Positions 58,146 through 64,000 of a stretch of DNA of 64,000 nt are shown one piece after another. Position numbers and translations under genes: made by a program. The first letter of the stretch is position 1; each line of letters starts with the position of its first letter. The notes under the pieces are model-generated. The model was given only the letters and a program-made list of their open reading frames with translations, was not told the origin of the DNA and did no database searches. The DNA is from Sphingomonadales bacterium Ga0077557 (lineage in GTDB: Bacteria > Pseudomonadota > Alphaproteobacteria > Sphingomonadales > Sphingomonadaceae), in assembly GCA_001464615.1 (NCBI GenBank), contig LNFI01000031.1, positions 1 through 64,000 of the forward strand. The letters run 5' to 3'.

Positions 58146-59248
58146 GGCGGGTTTCCGGCTGCTGAAAGAGGTGTGCGTTCTTTAGCCCCCAGCACCTGGC
58201 TAATCCAGTCGTCAAGCGGTTCCCATAATTCCAGGCGCGCACGGCTGCCGACGACCATGCCGACATGCCCTGCCGCCAATTTACGTTGATCGGCAAAGCC
58301 AATGGCGCTGGCAGCCGGCACAATCCGATCATGAAGCGAGACGAAATCGATCGTTGGGCAGACCAATGTAGCTGGATCAATCAGGCTACCGCCAACCGTC
58401 CATTTGCCGGTGCCGGTCACATTGTCGGCGAATAGCGCCTCAAACATTTGTGCACCAGCGGCATAGGGTAGCGGCGCACCGGCATTGGCCCAATCTTCCA
58501 GCGCGATGAAGCTGCGCGCGGCAGGGCTACCGGGGGCCATGGCCGCAAAAGATTCATATTTCGCAATCGTCCGCGCTGGATCAAGCTGCCAGAAACCCGC
58601 CTGCAGCACCTCCATTGGGACCAGGCCCATGGCATCGCAGGCCGATCTTGTGCTCGTCCATAACGCGGCAATGCGGGCGCGCGCGCTGGCGTCAAAACCG
58701 TCAAAATGCCAGGGAGCCGCAATCATCGCGAGCCCGGCCACTGGGGTAAGGCATGCCGCTGCCGCCGCAATCGTCCCGCCCAGGCAATAGCCGATCAGGA
58801 TGGGAGGCTGTCCAAGCTTCCTGATCAGCGGCAGCAACAGCTGCGTGACATGATCGCCGATATCCATCGTTCGTGCCGTCGCATCGGGCGCGCCCCAATC
58901 GAGCAGGAAAGTTCTGTGGCCCCGGCCCGCTAGCCAGCGCAGCAGGGATTGCTGGCGCGTGAGATCAACAATGAAGGGCGGGTTGATCAGCGAAGGGATG
59001 ACGACAACGGGCGGTCCGTCGCCGCCATAATCGCGCAGGCGCGCGCGCCCGCGGCGATGCTTTACGCGACCCAGCCGTCGGGTCGCCCCCCGATCAGCCG
59101 CCTGATAGGCCGCCAGCCCCGCCAGCGCGGCGCGTTGACGATCGGGCGATTCCGCCGTTTCCTGGCGCAGCATTTCCAGGAACAAGGGCAACGGACGCGG
59201 ACCGTGTTGCGGCGCGGCATGGAACGGTGTTACAGGGCTGTTACGCAC
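58142..59248 (-). CDS. PHA synthase-like alpha/beta hydrolase
   Basis: A GTG at 59248 with a GGGAGG site gives 368 residues; an ATG at 59266 would overlap the phaR start. The protein has an alpha/beta-hydrolase fold with GYCLGG, where Cys replaces the usual lipase Ser as in PHA synthases. [11 protein letters not shown] supplies Asp and GHVGMVVG His. It is shorter than class I PhaC (about 590), so it may be a truncated-class synthase or a related enzyme. It is co-transcribed with phaA. Confidence 0.85.
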   Translation of the reverse strand: MRNSPVTPFHAAPQHGPRPLPLFLEMLRQETAESPDRQRAALAGLAAYQAADRGATRRLGRVKHRRGRARLRDYGGDGPPVVVIPSLINPPFIVDLTRQQSLLRWLAGRGHRTFLLDWGAPDATARTMDIGDHVTQLLLPLIRKLGQPPILIGYCLGGTIAAAAACLTPVAGLAMIAAPWHFDGFDASARARIAALWTSTRSACDAMGLVPMEVLQAGFWQLDPARTIAKYESFAAMAPGSPAARSFIALEDWANAGAPLPYAAGAQMFEALFADNVTGTGKWTVGGSLIDPATLVCPTIDFVSLHDRIVPAASAIGFADQRKLAAGHVGMVVGSRARLELWEPLDDWISQVLGAKERTPLSAAGNPP

Positions 59249-59264
59249 CCTCGGGGGACCTCCC

Positions 59265-59807
59265 ATGAAAAAGACTGCACCGGATGATGGCATCGTCATC
59301 ATCAAAAAATACGCCAATCGGCGACTCTACAATACCGAGACTTCGTCTTACATCACGCTCGAGCACCTTGCCGCGATGACGCGCGGAGGGCGCGACTTCA
59401 AGGTCGTCGATGCCAAGACCGACGAAGACATTACCCATAATGTGCTGACCCAGATTATCATGGAAGAAGAATCGCGCGGGCAGACGATGCTGCCAGTGAA
59501 TTTCCTGCGCCAGTTAATCTCGATGTACGGCGATTCGATGCAGGCGATGGTGCCGGGCTATCTCGAAGCGTCGATGGACGGTTTTCGTCGCAATCAGGCG
59601 CAGTTTAAATCAGCAGCTGAAGGTGCCTTTGCACATTCCCCTTTTGCTGAAATCGCCAAGCGCAACATCGCCATGTTCGAAGCCGCGACCGCTGCCTTCA
59701 AGCCGGAGAGCAAGCCCGATCATACCGCCAGCAAGGACGAGGAAATCGCCACGCTGAAGGCAGAGCTCAACCGGTTGCAGGAAAAAATCGAGCGGCTCGA
59801 CAAATAG
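59265..59807 (+). CDS. phaR: Polyhydroxyalkanoate synthesis repressor PhaR
   Basis: The 180-residue protein has the PhaR N-terminal DNA-binding region (IVIIKKYANRRLYNTETSSY), the PHB_acc domains and a C-terminal coiled coil (EIATLKAELNRLQEKIERL). PhaR represses phasin and PHA genes and is released by binding to polymer granules. It is divergent from the PhaC-like gene with almost no gap. Confidence 0.94.
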   Translation: MKKTAPDDGIVIIKKYANRRLYNTETSSYITLEHLAAMTRGGRDFKVVDAKTDEDITHNVLTQIIMEEESRGQTMLPVNFLRQLISMYGDSMQAMVPGYLEASMDGFRRNQAQFKSAAEGAFAHSPFAEIAKRNIAMFEAATAAFKPESKPDHTASKDEEIATLKAELNRLQEKIERLDK

Positions 59808-59810
59808 CGA

Positions 59811-60374
59811 TTAAGGCTTGTCCGGCCCAATCACATGGCCGGCGAGGATCTTGAGATACAAAGCGAGCGGCATCCAGCCGAGCGCGCTGGCAACCGGTAA
59901 CAACCGGGCCAGCAATACCGTGCCGACCGCCGTTATCATGAACGCGGTCGCCAGCCGGAAACGGTGCGGCACGGCCAGCAAAATTGTCACCCCGCCGAGC
60001 AGCCAGATATAGCCAAGCAGGCCCGCCAGCATCGGCATCGCCTCCGGGACGATCAGCGCGAGCGCCGGCAATTGCACCTGCAGCAGGGCAAAGCCCAGCA
60101 TCCGCCGGTCATGGCCATTCGGCGCGTGATACCAGCTTTTGGTGCTGGGCAACGCGTTGGCGACGATCCCGCCGCCCAGATCGCTCGCCACAATCAATAC
60201 CAGCAGCCATTGCCACCAACGCCAGTCGACCGTCCCGGCTGACATAATCGCCCCCGCCGCAAGCGGTACGGCCAGCACCATTGCGGCAAGGGTCAGCGCG
60301 GTGTCGGCTGGCGTCGCTGCCGGGCCGACGATCCGCGCCAAAAGGCCAATCGGTTTGGTCGCTGGCTCGACCAT
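59811..60374 (-). CDS. Hypothetical integral membrane protein, 187 aa
   Basis: About five hydrophobic spans are seen (for example WWQWLLVLIVASDLGGGI and YIWLLGGVTILLAVP). A short hydrophilic loop near residues 75-90 holds SWYHAPNGHDRR. No family was recognised. It follows the methyltransferase gene with opposite-end spacing of a few bases on the same strand order and converges with phaR. Function is unknown. Confidence 0.78.
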   Translation of the reverse strand: MVEPATKPIGLLARIVGPAATPADTALTLAAMVLAVPLAAGAIMSAGTVDWRWWQWLLVLIVASDLGGGIVANALPSTKSWYHAPNGHDRRMLGFALLQVQLPALALIVPEAMPMLAGLLGYIWLLGGVTILLAVPHRFRLATAFMITAVGTVLLARLLPVASALGWMPLALYLKILAGHVIGPDKP

Positions 60375-60379
60375 TCCCG

Positions 60380-61189
60380 TTATTTCGGCTTAACGAACTT
60401 CAGTGTCATCCGGTCGCTTTCGCCGATGGCGGCATAACGTGCGCGATCGACTTCCTTCTCGGCATAATTGGGCGGCAGCGTCCAGACGCCCTTGGGATAG
60501 TCATGCGTGTCTTTGGCATTGGCGTTGATCGTGCTTTCGCCAGCGAGCACGAAGCCGGCCTTGGTGGCAAAGGCAATCACCGAAGACCGCTTCATATAGC
60601 CGCTCTTGGCTTCGGTGATGTCCTTGGCATTTTCGGGCAGACGGTGCTCGACCAGACCCAGCACACCGCCGGGCTTCAGCATGGCAAACATCTGGTCAAA
60701 CGCAGCTTGAGTCTGGTCAGTGGCGCCAAAGCTCCAGTTATGGACGTTGCGAAATGTCAGGACCACATCGACTGAACCGGCGGGCACGCCAGCGCTGGCG
60801 TTGCTGGCTGTGGTCGGAAAGGCGGCGAATTTGATCTTGCCGTAAATATCGGGCTTGGCCGTCTGCAGGGTCATCACCCCTTTGCGCGCATTTTCAGACG
60901 GGGTCGCGGCATAGAGGGTACCATTCGCCAGATAAGGCGCGAGGATTTCGGTATACCAGCCACCGCCTGGCCAAATTTCCACCACCGTGTCGCGCGGCTT
61001 TACGCCAAAAAAGGCGAGCGTTTCCGCGGGGTGGCGATAGCGGTCGCGGGCGACATTGGCCGGCGTCCGGCTGGCTGCGTTGACAGCGGCGGTTAGGGCC
61101 GATGTTGGTTTTACGGCAGCCGCAATCGCGCCACCGGTGATTACAATGCTGGTTGCAACAAGAGCGGACGTCCAAAAAGGCTGGCGCAT
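60380..61189 (-). CDS. Exported class I SAM-dependent methyltransferase-like protein
   Basis: The start at 61189 gives 269 residues with an N-terminal signal (MRQPFWTSALVATSIVITGG). The core has FFGVKPRDTVVEIWPGGGWY (SAM motif I variant), VLTFRNVHNWSF and GVLGLVEHRLPE. Predicted export of a methyltransferase fold is odd but recurrent in this group of proteobacterial proteins. The substrate is not known. An open frame upstream of the chosen start lacks a ribosome site. Confidence 0.85.
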   Translation of the reverse strand: MRQPFWTSALVATSIVITGGAIAAAVKPTSALTAAVNAASRTPANVARDRYRHPAETLAFFGVKPRDTVVEIWPGGGWYTEILAPYLANGTLYAATPSENARKGVMTLQTAKPDIYGKIKFAAFPTTASNASAGVPAGSVDVVLTFRNVHNWSFGATDQTQAAFDQMFAMLKPGGVLGLVEHRLPENAKDITEAKSGYMKRSSVIAFATKAGFVLAGESTINANAKDTHDYPKGVWTLPPNYAEKEVDRARYAAIGESDRMTLKFVKPK

Positions 61190-61244
61190 TTCGATTCCTT
61201 GATCATTAAGGGCCGTTGCAGCGCGTTTTGGCGAGCAAGAGGGC

Positions 61245-61433
61245 ATGATGCAAGCAGGGCTTTGGGGCGGAGCGGTCACGGCGCTGGCGATTGCGCTGTT
61301 CAGCGGCTGGCGCGATCGGCGGCGCGCCCGTCGCGACAATCTTGATTCGGTCGGGATCGTCGATTGGCCGACAGTTCAGATGCTTGCGCTGATCATGGCG
61401 GTGATCCTGGCGAGCCTTGGCTTTAAGGCGTAG
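61245..61433 (+). CDS. Small membrane protein, 62 aa
   Basis: The protein has two hydrophobic segments (GLWGGAVTALAIALFSGW and MLALIMAVILASLGF) separated by a basic loop with RDRRRARRDNLD. Similar short proteins are common in sphingomonads. It sits in a gap between two minus-strand genes. Function is unknown. Confidence 0.7.
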   Translation: MMQAGLWGGAVTALAIALFSGWRDRRRARRDNLDSVGIVDWPTVQMLALIMAVILASLGFKA

Positions 61434-61443
61434 CTGTGGTGGT

Positions 61444-62628
61444 TCAGTAAAACCTGCCCAGGGTGAGCGCCCGTTCCCTGCCATCGCAGCCGCTGAGCAG
61501 CACGACCCGGCCGGGTAACCCAACCGACCAGCTACTGATCGGGCTGTTGCTATAGTCGGCGGGGACCGGCGTGCCGTCGATCGCGCAGATCAGATCACCC
61601 GCGCGCCAGCCGCTCACTTCGGCCGGGCTACCGCGCATAACATGCAGAACGCGCAGCCGTGCCGCTTCGGTGGCGACAAGGATGCCGCTGGTCGACCGGA
61701 CCGGCGGCTTGCCGGTCTTGCTGGAGGGAGCGAAGACGATATGGCCAGCGATCGGATCGAGCAGCACGCGATATTGCTGCAGAAAGCCAGAACCGATTCG
61801 CCCGGCGGCACCAATTTCGTGCGAAAAGCCGCCGCGCCGCTCGACCCGAATCTCGACATCGCTGGCGGTCAGTTTGCCAACCGCCAGGCTGGGCACAATC
61901 GCCAGGTCAGTGATGAGCGCCCCGGCGAGCCCATAGGCAATCGTCGTCGTTGTCGGCAGGCCGGTGATCCTGGCGGCGCGGAACGATTCCTGCGACAGGG
62001 TAATCGACGAGCCATCCCCGGTATCAACCACCATTGGCGCCAATCGGCGACCGCCAAGCAATGCTTCGGTCACATAGACATTCTGGTTGGCTGCAATGCT
62101 CAGCGGTGCGCTTAGGCCCCGAAACGGCAGCCGCCCCGATTTGATGAGGCGAAAACGCTTCGCTTCGAAATCGATCTCAAGCGCGTAGGCGTCGATAAGA
62201 TCATGGCCAATCAAGATATCGACCGCGCGGGCGGTGCCGGTGGCTGCAGCGGGCAGAGTGGTGACGATCATGCCCCCACCGCGCCGCGTCAGCCCGCCCA
62301 GGGCGATGCTCTGCGTGGCCGCCCAGCCGATGGCGACATTGCCACCAATCGCGCTGGCGTGGCCGCGAGGCTGCACGTGCAGCCGGTGGACCGAAGCGAA
62401 ATCGCGCGAGATGACCGAGGCGCTGACCCCGGTATCGAGAATGGCCGTCGCGGGCATGCCATTAACGGCCATGGTGAAGCGAATCTGGTTGCCCGGCGTC
62501 AAATCAAACGACACCCAGCGTGTTTCGCTATCGGGCGACAATGTCGAAATGGCCGTGCTGGGCGGTGGCGCTGCACCAATCAGGGCCAGCGCAAACAGGA
62601 TCGGCGGCCGACGGAAGACGAAGCGCAC
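61444..62628 (-). CDS. Retropepsin-like aspartic protease with C-terminal PDZ domain
   Basis: A GTG at 62628 gives 394 residues with a signal-like N-terminus (RFVFRRPPILFALALIG); an ATG at 62694 would overlap cpaF. Two aspartyl protease halves show AILDTGVSAS and VVDTGDGSS. A PDZ domain (RVLHVMRGSPAEVSGWRAGD) ends the protein. Such single-chain periplasmic retropepsin-like proteins are known; substrates are not. Confidence 0.85.
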   Translation of the reverse strand: MRFVFRRPPILFALALIGAAPPPSTAISTLSPDSETRWVSFDLTPGNQIRFTMAVNGMPATAILDTGVSASVISRDFASVHRLHVQPRGHASAIGGNVAIGWAATQSIALGGLTRRGGGMIVTTLPAAATGTARAVDILIGHDLIDAYALEIDFEAKRFRLIKSGRLPFRGLSAPLSIAANQNVYVTEALLGGRRLAPMVVDTGDGSSITLSQESFRAARITGLPTTTTIAYGLAGALITDLAIVPSLAVGKLTASDVEIRVERRGGFSHEIGAAGRIGSGFLQQYRVLLDPIAGHIVFAPSSKTGKPPVRSTSGILVATEAARLRVLHVMRGSPAEVSGWRAGDLICAIDGTPVPADYSNSPISSWSVGLPGRVVLLSGCDGRERALTLGRFY

Positions 62629-62656
62629 TACGCCACGTCCCGGCAGTCGGAAAATC

Positions 62657-64000
62657 CTATAACGTGGCCTCAAGATAGGCCTGGTCGAAGCCATATTGGC
62701 GCGCCTTTTCGAGCGTATAGGGGCGCAGGCCCATGGAGCGATATTCGCCGACGATCTTGCCGTCAGCGCTTTCGTCGAGATATTCGAACTTGAACAGTTC
62801 CTGCGTGACGATCACGGGGCCTTCCATGCCGATTACCTCAGTGATGTTGGTCACGCGGCGTGACCCGTCGCGCAAGCGCTTGACCTGGATGATCAGGTCG
62901 ATTGAATCGGCGATCTGGCGGCTGATCGCTTCCTTGGGCACCTTGATGTCCGACATCATCACCATATTCTCCATACGCGCCAGCGCCTCGCGCGGGGAGT
63001 TGGAGTGGAGCGTACACATTGAGCCATCATGGCCAGTGTTCATCGCGGCGAGCAGATCGAAGCATTCGCTCCCGCGAATTTCGCCCAGGATGATCCGGTC
63101 AGGGCGCATACGCAGCGCGTTCTTGACGAGATCGCGGATGCTGATCTCACCTTGCCCCTCAAGGTTGGGCGGACGCGTTTCAAGCGGCAGCCAGTGCGGC
63201 TGTTGCAATCGGAGTTCGGCGGCGTCTTCAATCGTCAGCACGCGCTCGCCGGGATCGATCATCTTCGACAAGGCGTTGAGCATCGTCGTCTTGCCCGAAC
63301 CCGTGCCGCCCGAGATGACGACATTGAAGCGGCAGGCGCCGGCGATCTTCAGCGCCGTCGCCATCTTGGCGCTCATCGAACCAAAGCCCGCCATCATGTC
63401 GAGCGTGATCGGTTTGGCCGAGAATTTACGAATCGAAATGGCGGTGCCGCGCAAGCTGAGCGGCGGCACGATGACGTTGACGCGGGAGCCATCTTTCAGG
63501 CGGGCATCGGCGAGCGGCGTGGTCTGGTCGACACGTCTGCCGACCGAGTTGCAGATGCGCTGCGCGATCTGGAACAGATGTTCTTCATCGCGGAACTGGA
63601 TATTGGCGAGCTCGAGCTTGCCCTTGCGCTCGATATAGGTTTGCTCGGGGCCGTTCACCATGATGTCCGAAATGTTCGGATCGGCGAGTAATTCCTCGAG
63701 CGGCCCAAGCCCAAGCAACTCGTCGATCAGCACCTTTTCGAGCGCGAACTGTTCGCGGCGGTTGAGCGTTAGCTTTAGTTCGGCGAGCACTTCACCGATG
63801 ATGGGGCGGAATTCCTCGGCGAGCTCGTCCTTGTCGAGCGTTGCGGCGGCCTCGGGATCGACGCGCTCAAGCAGGCGCGGCAGCACCTGTTCCTTGATCT
63901 TGTGGATCGAGGTTTCGAACCCCTCCATCTTCGATTGGCCGGCATCGCCTGATGATGCCTGGCGTTCCTGCAACCGTTGCATCGCGTCCATCGCGGTGCC
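62657..64000 (-). CDS. cpaF: CpaF-type pilus assembly/secretion ATPase (5' end outside window)
   Basis: At least 447 residues are encoded and the frame is still open at the window edge; a Met at 63991 is probably internal because family members have longer N-termini. Walker A is GGTGSGKTTML, Walker B is ILGEIRGSECFDLL, and the Asp box and His box lie between (MNTGHDGSMCTLHSNS). CpaF drives Flp/Tad pilus or type II-like secretion. Other tad genes should follow upstream, beyond the window. Confidence 0.93.
   Translation of the reverse strand, partial: GTAMDAMQRLQERQASSGDAGQSKMEGFETSIHKIKEQVLPRLLERVDPEAAATLDKDELAEEFRPIIGEVLAELKLTLNRREQFALEKVLIDELLGLGPLEELLADPNISDIMVNGPEQTYIERKGKLELANIQFRDEEHLFQIAQRICNSVGRRVDQTTPLADARLKDGSRVNVIVPPLSLRGTAISIRKFSAKPITLDMMAGFGSMSAKMATALKIAGACRFNVVISGGTGSGKTTMLNALSKMIDPGERVLTIEDAAELRLQQPHWLPLETRPPNLEGQGEISIRDLVKNALRMRPDRIILGEIRGSECFDLLAAMNTGHDGSMCTLHSNSPREALARMENMVMMSDIKVPKEAISRQIADSIDLIIQVKRLRDGSRRVTNITEVIGMEGPVIVTQELFKFEYLDESADGKIVGEYRSMGLRPYTLEKARQYGFDQAYLEATL

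Overview
The window is chromosomal DNA of a GC-rich alphaproteobacterium, most likely a sphingomonad (order Sphingomonadales). The evidence is gene content and order: an xseB-ispA-coaD-cyclophilin-queA run, methionine synthase split into two proteins behind metF and an ArsR/methyltransferase fusion regulator, an ScfR-type regulator with C-terminal cysteines, PHA genes with a PhaR regulator, a PhoK/PafA-like alkaline phosphatase, a large TonB-dependent receptor, a CpaF pilus ATPase, and several dispersed palindromic repeats. Genus and species cannot be set from the sequence alone.

Layout. 1-4.3 kb: the 3' end of an IS630-type transposase, a cell-wall hydrolase and a two-domain M16 peptidase. 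4.3-7.3 kb: an orphan protein and a GH78 alpha-L-rhamnosidase-like enzyme. 7.5-10.2 kb: a tgt/HAD phosphatase/EF-hand operon. 10.2-13.9 kb: a probable acquired insert with a RelE/XRE toxin-antitoxin pair, two repeat units and an AT-rich DUF262-DUF1524 (GmrSD-like) anti-phage nuclease. 13.9-17.5 kb: queA, cyclophilin, coaD, ispA, xseB. 17.7-24.3 kb: SodC lipoprotein, PilZ protein, spinster-like MFS, ThpR, BI-1 protein, transglutaminase-like protease, NUDIX hydrolase. 24.4-29.3 kb: tRNA-Ala(CGC), a CurA-like reductase, GNAT, YpfJ protease, then patatin and 3-hydroxybutyrate dehydrogenase. 29.3-33.8 kb: DUF4893 lipoprotein, ScfR-like regulator, Fpr, and an aldo/keto reductase operon with two tiny lipoproteins. 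33.9-39.7 kb: the methionine/one-carbon operon. 39.8-45.4 kb: beta-helix protein, alkaline phosphatase, DsbD, sterol desaturase-family protein. 45.6-50.7 kb: polysaccharide deacetylase and a valine-catabolic operon. 50.8-56.8 kb: MHS-family transporter, alanine racemase, TonB-dependent receptor. 56.9-64 kb: thiolase, PHA-synthase-like hydrolase, divergent phaR, membrane protein, methyltransferase, retropepsin-like protease and the 5'-truncated cpaF.

How the genes work together. The ArsR/methyltransferase, metF and split-metH genes form a methyl-cycle unit: MetF makes 5-methyl-THF, and the two MetH parts pass its methyl group to homocysteine. A perfect 20-bp palindrome ten bases upstream of the regulator is the likely operator. 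The acyl-CoA dehydrogenase, 3-hydroxyisobutyryl-CoA hydrolase, enoyl-CoA hydratase and MmsB cover the middle of valine degradation. phaA, the PhaC-like protein, PhaR, patatin and BdhA point to polyhydroxybutyrate turnover. No CRISPR array, rRNA operon or intact prophage is visible. Most of the window is ordinary housekeeping sequence. The stretches most worth a second look are the defence-type insert at 10.2-13.9 kb, the palindromic operators and intercistronic repeats, and the promoterless phaC-like/phaR divergent junction.
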